Of a stretch of DNA of 64,000 nt, positions 1-7,321 are shown in pieces. Within the stretch, counting starts at the first letter, position 1. The number at the start of each line of letters is the position of its first letter. Under the pieces are notes generated by a model, which searched no databases, was not told the DNA's origin, and saw nothing but the letters and a program-made list of their open reading frames with translations. A program made the position numbers and the translations under genes. Source of the DNA: Chitinophaga sp. S165 (lineage in GTDB: Bacteria > Bacteroidota > Bacteroidia > Chitinophagales > Chitinophagaceae); contig NZ_QGTG01000001.1 in the NCBI RefSeq assembly GCF_003182155.1, positions 310,001 to 374,000 of the forward strand. Reading direction: 5' to 3'.

Positions 1-930
1 CAGCTGTGCCTGCAGATAGTCTTTTTTCGCTTCGTAGAAATCATGAATACCTTCCCAGAATGCCCACTGCATGTCTGTATCGATGTTCATTTTGATCACA
101 CCATAACCCAGTGCTTCATTGATCTGGTGTTTAGGAGAACCGGAACCACCATGGAATACATAATATACTGGTTTAGCAGCAGTGTTATGTTTTTTCTGGA
201 TGAACTCCTGGCTGTTCTGCAGGATGATCGGACGCAGTTCCACATTACCCGGAGAGTAAACGCCGTGTACGTTACCGAAAGCAGCTGCTACAGTGAAACG
301 GCTACCTACTTTAGACAGGGTTTCATAAGCGTAAGCTACTTCTTCAGGCTGAGTATACAGTTTGTGGTTTTCAACACCTGAGTTGTCAACACCATCTTCT
401 TCACCACCGGTTACGCCCAGTTCGATCTCGATGGACATACCCAGTTTGTTCATTCTTTCGAAATATTTCAGGGAAGTTTCTATGTTCTCGTGCAGTGGCT
501 CTTCGGAGAGGTCCAGCATGTGGGAGCTGTACAGTGGCTGACCGGTCTGTTTCATGAACAGTTCACCGGCATCCAGCAAACCATCGATCCATGGCAACCA
601 TTTTTTAGCAGCGTGGTCAGTGTGCAATACTACAGGAACACCATAGTATTTTGCCACTTCGTGTACGTGTTTTGCACCGGAAATACCACCGGCAATATTA
701 GCCTGCAGCTTATCATTCGGCATTCCTTTACCGGCAAAGAACTGCGCACCGCCATTAGAAAACTGAATAATTACAGGTGAGTTTACTTTGGCAGCGGTTT
801 CCAGTACTGCGTTTACTGAGTTGGTACCCACTACGTTAACAGCAGGCATTGCCCATGCGTTATTCTTGGCATCATTGTACAGCGCATCCAGCTCTTCGCC
901 GAATAACACGCCAGCTCTGTATTTTCCCAT
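1..930 (-). CDS. fbaA: Class II fructose-bisphosphate aldolase, 3' end cut by window edge
   Basis: Cleaves or forms fructose 1,6-bisphosphate in glycolysis and gluconeogenesis in the cytosol, using Zn2+. The frame is open for 310 codons from the ATG at 930 to base 1, so the last ~45-50 residues of a typical ~355-residue enzyme lie outside the window. Visible motifs: LHTDHAAKKW at residues 102-111, with Asp105/His106 in the usual metal/catalytic position; the ExE-type segment IEIELGVTGGEEDG; GNVHGVY; and the phosphate-binding FHGGSGSP near residue 270. The length and motifs fit the E. coli FbaA-type (class IIA) rather than the shorter tagatose type. A TAnnTTTG promoter box lies about 32 bp upstream. 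I am confident of the family. Confidence 0.95.
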   Translation of the reverse strand, partial: MGKYRAGVLFGEELDALYNDAKNNAWAMPAVNVVGTNSVNAVLETAAKVNSPVIIQFSNGGAQFFAGKGMPNDKLQANIAGGISGAKHVHEVAKYYGVPVVLHTDHAAKKWLPWIDGLLDAGELFMKQTGQPLYSSHMLDLSEEPLHENIETSLKYFERMNKLGMSIEIELGVTGGEEDGVDNSGVENHKLYTQPEEVAYAYETLSKVGSRFTVAAAFGNVHGVYSPGNVELRPIILQNSQEFIQKKHNTAAKPVYYVFHGGSGSPKHQINEALGYGVIKMNIDTDMQWAFWEGIHDFYEAKKDYLQAQL

Positions 931-961
931 AGCTTTCGGATTGTTTTACATTTAAGGACAG

Positions 962-969
962 CAAATATA
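962..969 (-). promoter_or_regulatory. Bacteroidota -7 box upstream of fbaA
   Basis: On the minus strand the sequence reads TATATTTG, a full match to the Bacteroidota TAnnTTTG consensus. It ends about 31 bp before the fbaA ATG, giving a short leader. Confidence 0.6.
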
Positions 970-1137
970 AGTACTAAAGATTAACTATTATAGTAGAATT
1001 CAGAATAAGAATTGTAAGAATCACAAAAAAAGTGGTCTTTTTTATAGGAATTCGTCATTTTTTCGGGCAAATCCTTGTCGCTGGTCATAGAACTGACCCT
1101 TCGGGATAACAATTGTTTAATATGAAATAAAGACCGG

Positions 1138-2028
1138 TTACAGTCTCGCCAGCAAGTCCCTGAAATATCCAGCCGATTTTAACAGCCGGCTGCCATACCA
1201 TGAGAACATTTCTCCATCTACCAGTTCAATGCGCGCCATTGGCAACAACGCCTGCAATTCTGCAATATGTTTTTCTTTAAAGGGATAAGGTTCTGATGAA
1301 AGCAGTACCAGCTGACAATCCAGTGCTTTCAGTTGTTCAATGTCAATACCCGGATATCGTGGTGTTTCCGCAAAGACGTTTTCCAGTCCGCAGTAACTTA
1401 ACATTGTATGGATGAATGTATCGCCGCCTGCCACCATCCACGGCTCCCGCCAGATAAAATAAGCGGTGCGCAGTGAATCCTGCTTTCGTTTGCTCCGCAC
1501 ATTGGTTTCGTCCGGAATGTCCGGCCGGTGCTTTGCACCAGGTTCGCTCTGTGCGTGCTGCTCACGCTGTATATCCCGTTTGTTTTCGTTTAATTTACTG
1601 AAGCTGAGAGAGATGGTATCTGCCATCCGACTGGCATGTTCACTTTTGCCAGTTATAGTACCGATACTTTTGATCATATCCAGGGCATCCTCCAGTTGAT
1701 GAATGTCGCTCACCCAAACAGGCACGTGCTGCATGAGGGCTTTCACCTGTTCGGCAGTATTCTCTTCCTTATTGGCAATAACCAGGTCGGGTTGCAGGGC
1801 CAGGATCTGGTCGATATGTAGTTGTTTTGTGCCACCTATGCGTGTCTTATTTCGGAACCAGTTGTCTGGATGGATACAGAATTTTGTAATGCCGACCACC
1901 TCTTCATCCAGTCCGAGATCATACAGTAACTCTGTTTGAGAAGGGACCAGGGAGATGATCCGGCGGGGCGGGCAGGGAATGGCCACTTCCCGCCCCATCT
2001 GATCTATGTAAATATTCATTGCCGGCAT
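1138..2028 (-). CDS. Cobalamin/metal-chelate binding protein (BtuF/TroA-like, helical backbone)
   Basis: Resembles the PeriBP_2 helical-backbone metal-receptor family that binds cobalamin or iron chelates. Family hallmarks: PPRRIISLVPSQTELLYDLGL near residues 21-41, a GGTKQLHIDQILALQPDLV segment in the middle of the N-lobe, and the C-lobe segment FIWREPWMVAGGDTFI near 190-205. There is no signal peptide, so it may be cytoplasmic or exported by another route; many Bacteroidota proteins of this type are annotated as ABC substrate-binding or as cobalamin-binding. A charged, low-complexity insertion (about residues 148-187) separates the lobes. The start is 8 bp after the stop of the cystathionine beta-synthase gene, so the two are probably co-transcribed; an alternative ATG is 3 codons downstream. 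Confidence 0.75.
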   Translation of the reverse strand: MPAMNIYIDQMGREVAIPCPPRRIISLVPSQTELLYDLGLDEEVVGITKFCIHPDNWFRNKTRIGGTKQLHIDQILALQPDLVIANKEENTAEQVKALMQHVPVWVSDIHQLEDALDMIKSIGTITGKSEHASRMADTISLSFSKLNENKRDIQREQHAQSEPGAKHRPDIPDETNVRSKRKQDSLRTAYFIWREPWMVAGGDTFIHTMLSYCGLENVFAETPRYPGIDIEQLKALDCQLVLLSSEPYPFKEKHIAELQALLPMARIELVDGEMFSWYGSRLLKSAGYFRDLLARL

Positions 2029-2036
2029 CTGATCAA

Positions 2037-3395
2037 TTAACTACCCAGTGCCTGAATGATGTCATATTTGGTTACGATGTGAGGTTTGCCGCCATCGTCT
2101 TTCGTGATCACAGCGCCATTCTCTTTGTTGATGTAGACGGACAGCTTTTCAATTGGCGTATCCATACTTACCTCCGGAAAGGCATGCTGCATCACCTGTT
2201 TGATCTGTGCATCCTTCAGGTTCGTATCATCGATCAGGCGATTGAAAAGGCCTCCCTCAGAAATAGCCCCAACGATCTGGTTATTATGCAATACGGGCAG
2301 ATGTTCGATATCATATTTCTTCATCTTGACGATTGCCTCACTTACTTTTTCTTCCTGATCAATGGTCACCAGCGGCTGATTACGACGGCCGTTCACCACA
2401 TCCTTCACTGTCTTTACGTCCAGGAAGCCGCGTTCCATCATCCACTGATCATTATAAACTTTACCGACATAACGGCTGCCATGATCATGGAATACCACCA
2501 CAACAACATCGGTAGGCTTCAGCTTACTTTTCAACTGCAATAATCCTGACACGGCCGAGCCAGCGGAATATCCGACGAAAATACCTTCCTCTTTAGAGAT
2601 ACGGCGGGCCATCACAGCACCATCTTTGTCGGTTACTTTCTCAAAATGATCGATCACGCTCATATCGTAGTTCTGGGGAACGAAATCTTCACCGATACCT
2701 TCCGTGATATAAGGGTATACCTCGGTCATGTCCAGTTCACCGGTCTCGTGATATTTTTTCAGCAGGGAACCATAACTATCAATCGCCCATACCTGTATAT
2801 CCGGATTTTTCTCTTTCAAATACTTACCTGCGCCGGTAATGGTACCGCCAGTACCTGTAGCGACAACGAGGTGAGTTATCTTACCTTCAGTCTGTTCCCA
2901 TAGCTCAGGACCGGTCTGTTCGTAGTGAGCATCCCGGTTAGCGAGATTGTCATACTGGTTGACATAAAATGCGTTCGGTATCTCAGTTGCCAGTCTGCGG
3001 GCAACGGAGTAATAGGAGCGTGGATCTTCCGGTTCCACGTTTGTGGGGCAGACGATCACTTCAGCACCTACGGCCTTGAGAATGTCTACTTTCTCTTTAG
3101 ACTGTTTATCTGTAGTAGTGAAAATACATTTATAACCTTTGATGACTGCAGCCAGTGCGAGGCCCATACCGGTATTTCCGGAAGTACCTTCGATAATTGT
3201 GCCGCCCGGTTTGAGCAAGCCTTGCTTTTCGGCTTCTTCGACCATTTTAACGGCCATACGGTCCTTAATGGAGTTGCCTGGGTTAAAGAACTCGACTTTT
3301 GCGAATACCGGACAGGGGAGGCCGGCTGTAACGCGGTGTAACTTAACAAGGGGGGTGTTTCCGATCGTTTCGAGGATACTATTGCAAAATTTCAT
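2037..3395 (-). CDS. Cystathionine beta-synthase (PLP enzyme with C-terminal CBS pair)
   Basis: PLP-dependent beta-replacement enzyme, expected to condense serine with homocysteine to cystathionine (transsulfuration) or act as a cysteine synthase. N-terminal fold-type II domain: NPGNSIKDRMA with the Schiff-base lysine at residue 44, SGNTG at 72-76, ATGTGGTITGAGKYL (the PLP phosphate loop), and VGYSAGSAVSG. From about residue 335 come two CBS motifs (QPLVTIDQEEKVSEAIVKM... and a second ending the protein), as in eukaryotic-type CBS, which may sense SAM or nucleotides. The heme-binding N-terminal extension of vertebrate CBS is absent. 452 residues is normal for this architecture. Followed at 8 bp by the cobalamin-type binding protein. 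Confidence 0.88.
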   Translation of the reverse strand: MKFCNSILETIGNTPLVKLHRVTAGLPCPVFAKVEFFNPGNSIKDRMAVKMVEEAEKQGLLKPGGTIIEGTSGNTGMGLALAAVIKGYKCIFTTTDKQSKEKVDILKAVGAEVIVCPTNVEPEDPRSYYSVARRLATEIPNAFYVNQYDNLANRDAHYEQTGPELWEQTEGKITHLVVATGTGGTITGAGKYLKEKNPDIQVWAIDSYGSLLKKYHETGELDMTEVYPYITEGIGEDFVPQNYDMSVIDHFEKVTDKDGAVMARRISKEEGIFVGYSAGSAVSGLLQLKSKLKPTDVVVVVFHDHGSRYVGKVYNDQWMMERGFLDVKTVKDVVNGRRNQPLVTIDQEEKVSEAIVKMKKYDIEHLPVLHNNQIVGAISEGGLFNRLIDDTNLKDAQIKQVMQHAFPEVSMDTPIEKLSVYINKENGAVITKDDGGKPHIVTKYDIIQALGS

Positions 3396-3534
3396 ATAAA
3401 TCTTGTTGGACTGTAGCGAATGTAAGGAATTTCCGCTATCCCGGTTTACTACAGAGTGCTATACCTTAAGTACGCTTTATACATGGCTTATACATGCTGC
3501 ATACATGACGTATACTTGGACTTGAGTTTGGCGG

Positions 3535-3800
3535 ATGGAGCTGACAGTGATTCCAGCGTTGACCTTCTGGCTCGGTGGATAGGGCTTACGGTGATTCTAG
3601 CGTTGACCTTCTAACTCGCAGTTCGGATGGAATCACAGGCTGTGGTTCTTTGAAGTTCCTTTCCATTTAGCATTTTTGGGTGGATAGGCTTTAGTTTATC
3701 TTTTAACCCCTGATGGGTCGCTTCAGCATACTTCAAATAACCAAGGCCAGTGATTTCCAACCGAATGCTCGCTGCGGTTCGGTCTCTCCAATTATAGCAG
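3535..3800 (+). repeat. Left arm of ~300-bp imperfect inverted repeat
   Basis: Matches the reverse complement of 4550-4863 across most of its length. Shared words in order: GCTTACGGTGATT, GCAGTTCGGATGG, TTCTTTGAAGTTCC, CTTTAGTTTATCT, TCAGCATACTTCAAA and CCGAATGCTC. Within the arm a ~45-bp unit (GTGATTCCAGCGTTGACCTT...) is present twice in tandem. The two arms differ by substitutions and by the number of tandem units. No transposase is nearby. Confidence 0.7.
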
Positions 3801-4440
3801 GACCCAGGCTGCCACTATCCCGTTGGTCCGTTTCTTCTGATCCGTTCTATTATTCGTCTTCTTACCCGCCTTCTCGTTCATTCTTTTATTCCTTTCTTTT
3901 TATCCGTTTCGTCTCAATCGTGCTGCCACATTGTGTTTTCGTTGTTTTATCCGCATTATATCCTTTTCTACATTGTCTTTTATCGGTTCGTCCATATCGC
4001 TTCACCGTCTCTTCCATATCACTTTAGGCTCATCTCTATATCGAAAGGATATACAGATGACGGTAAAGTGACGGCCAGATGACGGTTTCACGATATGGAG
4101 ATATAGAGATCAAAGGCCGCTCAAGCAGGGTTTGGATCATTCTGTGGGTGTTGTTTTGGGCGTAAATAGTTGTAAATGAATGGTATATGTAGTTTAAGGT
4201 GAGCTGTAATTAATTAAACCGATGTAAGGCTAATTGGGCCAGATGGACAATTAGATAGAGAATAATGAGTTGAATAATAACATGCCTCTTGCGCCTCTCG
4301 AAAGGAAGAGATTAAGCCTCTGAGAGCAGGGAAAGGCACATGCAGGATCGATGGTTTTTAGCTTCCTGAAGTATGTTGATGTGCTTATACGTTGCATCTG
4401 GTTCCAAAGCAGGACCTGGATGAGCAAAATAACGCGCTAA

Positions 4441-4515
4441 CAGGATAAGAGGATAACAGGGTAAGAGGATAACAGGGTAACTGGATAACATAACAGATAA
4501 CAGGATAACATAACA
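4441..4515 (+). repeat. Short tandem GGATAAC(AGGGTAA) repeats
   Basis: At least five near-copies of GGATAACAGGGTAA or shortened GGATAACA follow one another. It lies between the internal partial repeat and the right arm of the large inverted repeat. No coding signal is seen. Confidence 0.6.
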
Positions 4516-4549
4516 TTGGATGCAACAAAATGCAGGTATAGGGTCTCTG

Positions 4550-4863
4550 GATATTGTTTTGGGGACCGGCCACAGTGAGCATTCGGATGGAGATCGATGG
4601 CCTTTAGTTCTTTGAAGTATGCTGACGCGCCGCACCAGGCGTTAAATAGATAAACTAAAGCAAACCCGCCCCTCAACGCTCAATGTTAAGGAACTTCAAA
4701 GAAGTAGAGCGAGAGATCCCATCCGAACTGCGAGCTGGAAGGTCAGCGCTGGAATCACTGTAAGCCTTATCCACGAAAGAACTGGAAGAAACGCTGGAAT
4801 CACCGTAAGCCCCATTCGCCAAAGAACTGGAAGAAACGCTGGTATCACTGCAAGCCCCATTCG
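4550..4863 (-). repeat. Right arm of ~300-bp imperfect inverted repeat
   Basis: Read on the minus strand it follows the same word order as 3535-3800. Here the ~45-bp unit (GCTTACRGTGATTCCAGCG...) occurs three times rather than two. A further degenerate, partial copy (TCAACATACTTCAGGAAGCT...) lies at about 4325-4390, also minus, so the region has at least three copies of the core. Confidence 0.7.
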
Positions 4864-5006
4864 CTTCAAAATTTCCAGATCAGAAAAAATAATTCCTACC
4901 TGCGCAAAAAGAGTGCGCACACATATTGCAACTTTGTACCATTGAAAACAAACACACCACCGCACCCTTAACCAGGAATTGATTATCAAAGTAATTCCTA
5001 TTATAC

Positions 5007-5014
5007 TATCTTTG
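5007..5014 (+). promoter_or_regulatory. -7 box immediately upstream of bioD
   Basis: TATCTTTG matches TAnnTTTG and ends only 6 bp before the ATG at 5021. Transcription would start at or within a few bases of the start codon, implying a nearly leaderless mRNA. This excludes the longer start at 4979. Confidence 0.6.
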
Positions 5015-5020
5015 CATAAC

Positions 5021-5647
5021 ATGAGTCAGCGGATATTTATAACCGGGATCGGTACCGGAGTAGGAAAAACAGTAACCTCTGCATGCGTCGTAGAAGCATT
5101 GCAAGCTGATTACTGGAAACCCGTACAAACGGGGCTGATGGAGGGGACAGACACAGATACGGTAAAAAGTCTATTATCAAATCCGGTGTCGGTTTGCCAC
5201 CGGGAAGCCTATTGCCTGGAAGCACCCGCCTCGCCACATCTGGCGGCGAGACTGGAAGATGTTAACATTAACGTAAAACGGATACTTGAACTGGCGCACA
5301 GCATTCAGCCACAAAGCCGGTCGCTCGTAATAGAGGGAGCAGGAGGGCTGATGGTGCCGTTAACGGAACAGGTCTTCACGATCGATTTTATACAGCAACT
5401 GGAGGCGAAAGTTATTATTGTGGCTCAGAACTACCTGGGCAGCATCAACCACGCACTACTGACCGCACAGGTGTTGAGACAACGCGCTATTCCTGTACTG
5501 GGCTGGATCTTCAGCGGCGAACACCATACCAATGAAGCCGAAGTGATAGGATGGAGCGGTTATCCGCTGCTGGGCAGGATACCTCACACTGAGCTGATTG
5601 ACAAGGCTTTTGTGAAGGAACAGGCAGAAAAGCTATCTTTGAGGTAA
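5021..5647 (+). CDS. bioD: Dethiobiotin synthetase
   Basis: ATP-dependent carboxylation of 7,8-diaminopelargonate to dethiobiotin, the penultimate step of biotin synthesis, in the cytosol. The 208-residue protein starts MSQRIFITGIGTGVGKT, with the P-loop GTGVGKT at 11-17, KPVQTG (substrate/ATP lysine) near 33-38 and the EGAGGLMVPL loop near residue 105. Length is normal. I chose ATG 5021 because the promoter box sits directly in front of it and because the family begins 5-8 residues before the first beta strand. No other bio genes are adjacent; it is followed by formyl-THF cyclo-ligase after 11 bp, so they may be one transcript. Confidence 0.93.
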   Translation: MSQRIFITGIGTGVGKTVTSACVVEALQADYWKPVQTGLMEGTDTDTVKSLLSNPVSVCHREAYCLEAPASPHLAARLEDVNINVKRILELAHSIQPQSRSLVIEGAGGLMVPLTEQVFTIDFIQQLEAKVIIVAQNYLGSINHALLTAQVLRQRAIPVLGWIFSGEHHTNEAEVIGWSGYPLLGRIPHTELIDKAFVKEQAEKLSLR

Positions 5648-5658
5648 TTTAGATCCAC

Positions 5659-6243
5659 TTGTTAACAAAAAAGGATATACGAAAGGAATATCTGGAAAAA
5701 CGCTTGAACCTTCCGGATAATGTGATCGCCACCCTGAACAGGGAGTTATTGGACCAATGCCGGCGACTGGATTACAGCGCCTTCAGAATGGCACACATTT
5801 TTCTTCCCATCACTGAAAAGAAAGAAGCGGACACACACGCACTGGTAGACTGGGCCAGGACGGCCTATCCTGCATTGCAATGGGCGCTGTCTAAGTCAGA
5901 CATGCGCAGTGCGGAGATGGAGCATTTCCTGTGGAAACCGGAAACTGTCCTGGTGAAGAACGCCTATGGTATACCTGAACCCGATGGTGGATTGCCACTA
6001 ATGCCGGCGGAAATGGACCTGGTTTTTGTGCCTATGCTGGCATTTGATAAAAAAGGGCAGCGGGTCGGATACGGAAAAGGCATGTATGACCGTTTCCTGA
6101 AGCAATGCCTGCCAACAGTGACCACCATCGGACTGTCATTGTTTGAACCGGTAGAAGCCATCGCAGATGTGAACGACAATGACGTTCCCCTGCATATGGT
6201 CGTAACGCCGCAAACAATTTATGATTTCAAAAAAAGCTACTGA
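5659..6243 (+). CDS. 5-formyltetrahydrofolate cyclo-ligase
   Basis: Converts 5-formyl-THF to 5,10-methenyl-THF with ATP, recycling folate. 194 residues, the usual size. The family's signature RVGYGKGMYDRFL (GxGKGxYDR) is at about residues 135-147; the basic N-terminal helix KKDIRKEYLEKRL is also typical. The start used is TTG at 5659; no in-frame ATG precedes the conserved N-terminus, so a TTG start is inferred. Its stop TGA overlaps the lpxK ATG by one base (TGATG), indicating translational coupling. Confidence 0.9.
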   Translation: MLTKKDIRKEYLEKRLNLPDNVIATLNRELLDQCRRLDYSAFRMAHIFLPITEKKEADTHALVDWARTAYPALQWALSKSDMRSAEMEHFLWKPETVLVKNAYGIPEPDGGLPLMPAEMDLVFVPMLAFDKKGQRVGYGKGMYDRFLKQCLPTVTTIGLSLFEPVEAIADVNDNDVPLHMVVTPQTIYDFKKSY

Positions 6244-7310
6244 TGCTGAAACACCTGAAGATCTTATTATATCCTTTTTCCCTGTTGTATGGCCTGGTAA
6301 TGTGGGTCCGCAACCGTTTCTATGATACCAATGTACTGACAGCCGTAGAGTTTGACCTGCCTGTTATTGCCGTAGGTAACCTCTCTGTGGGAGGTACGGG
6401 TAAAACCCCTCATGTAGAACACCTGATCAGGGCATTAAAAGATAATTACCGTGTAGCCACCCTCAGCCGGGGATACAACAGGCGCACGAGCGGCTATCTG
6501 TTGGCGGATGCTGCCAGCACAGCGGCACAACTGGGTGATGAGCCTATGCAGTTCCATCGTAAATTCCCTGAGATTGAAGTGTGCGTGGGGGAAGAGCGTA
6601 TGCTGGCCATACCTCAGCTGCTGGGAGAACGTCCCGAAACAGAAGTGATACTGCTGGATGATGCCTTCCAGCACCGTTCTGTGAAACCAGGTATGAACAT
6701 CCTCATCACCGATTACAGCCGCCGTTTTACGAAAGACCATGTAGTACCGTTTGGCCGCCTGCGCGAAGGCCGTAAAGGCTATGAAAGGGCCAATTGTATC
6801 ATTGTGTCCAAATGTCCGCCGCAACTGTCTGCTACCGAAAAAGCCGCCATCAGGCAGGAAATCAATCCCCTGCCACATCAGCAACTGTTTTTTACTTCTC
6901 TGACATATGGCAGCTTATACGACATGTTCAGCGGCGCACCGGTTACCGTACCGGCAGATACCACCGTATTACTCGTTTGTGGTATTGCCCGTCCGGAGCC
7001 ACTTTTACAACAACTGAAGGAAAGCTATAAAAACGTGTTCCTCCTGCCATTTCCGGATCATTATTATTATTCCGTATCTGATATGGAGAAAATCAACAGG
7101 GAACTCGGCAACCTTCCCGGCGCCAGCAAACTGGTGGTAACAACGGAAAAGGACGCGGTAAGACTACAACTGCTCGAAGAACAGCTGCGTCCCATGAACT
7201 TACCCATAGCCGTTATGCCGGTCGAAATATCTTTCCTCTTTGGGGAAGGAGAATCATTTAATAATTATATTTTTACTTACGTGGATCAGTTTGGAAGTAA
7301 CCATGATTAA
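6243..7310 (+). CDS. lpxK: Tetraacyldisaccharide 4'-kinase
   Basis: Phosphorylates the 4' position of the lipid A disaccharide precursor at the inner membrane, the sixth step of the lipid A pathway; its presence confirms a Gram-negative envelope. 355 residues. An N-terminal hydrophobic helix (about 6-22) anchors it; the Walker A loop is GGTGKTP at 50-56 within VGNLSVGGTGKTP, and the LDDAFQHRSV segment near 140 is the Asp/His-containing catalytic region. Coupled to the upstream cyclo-ligase by a 1-base overlap and 11 bp before rnr. Confidence 0.94.
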   Translation: MLKHLKILLYPFSLLYGLVMWVRNRFYDTNVLTAVEFDLPVIAVGNLSVGGTGKTPHVEHLIRALKDNYRVATLSRGYNRRTSGYLLADAASTAAQLGDEPMQFHRKFPEIEVCVGEERMLAIPQLLGERPETEVILLDDAFQHRSVKPGMNILITDYSRRFTKDHVVPFGRLREGRKGYERANCIIVSKCPPQLSATEKAAIRQEINPLPHQQLFFTSLTYGSLYDMFSGAPVTVPADTTVLLVCGIARPEPLLQQLKESYKNVFLLPFPDHYYYSVSDMEKINRELGNLPGASKLVVTTEKDAVRLQLLEEQLRPMNLPIAVMPVEISFLFGEGESFNNYIFTYVDQFGSNHD

Positions 7311-7321
7311 ACGTTACGAGA

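Larger units (their letters stand above)
3396..5020. other. Non-coding 1.6-kb region between CBS and bioD, rich in repeats
   Basis: No credible gene: the open frames here (up to about 108 codons) have no recognisable domain and follow the repeat arms. It holds an imperfect inverted repeat (arms 3535-3800 and 4550-4863), a third partial copy of the arm near 4325-4390, iterated TATACATG-type words at 3468-3515, a short tandem GGATAAC repeat at 4441-4515, and a smaller inverted repeat between about 4031 and 4113. The bioD promoter sits at the far right end. Confidence 0.7.

Noticed and set aside
4445..4482. I-SceI homing-endonuclease site
   Set aside because: Only 14 of 18 bases match and no endonuclease or intron is present; the words belong to a simple tandem repeat.
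4312..5022. Minus-strand open frames of about 65-108 codons in the 3.4-5.0 kb region
   Set aside because: They lie in or beside the arms of the inverted repeat, have no domain, and share words only because the DNA is repeated.
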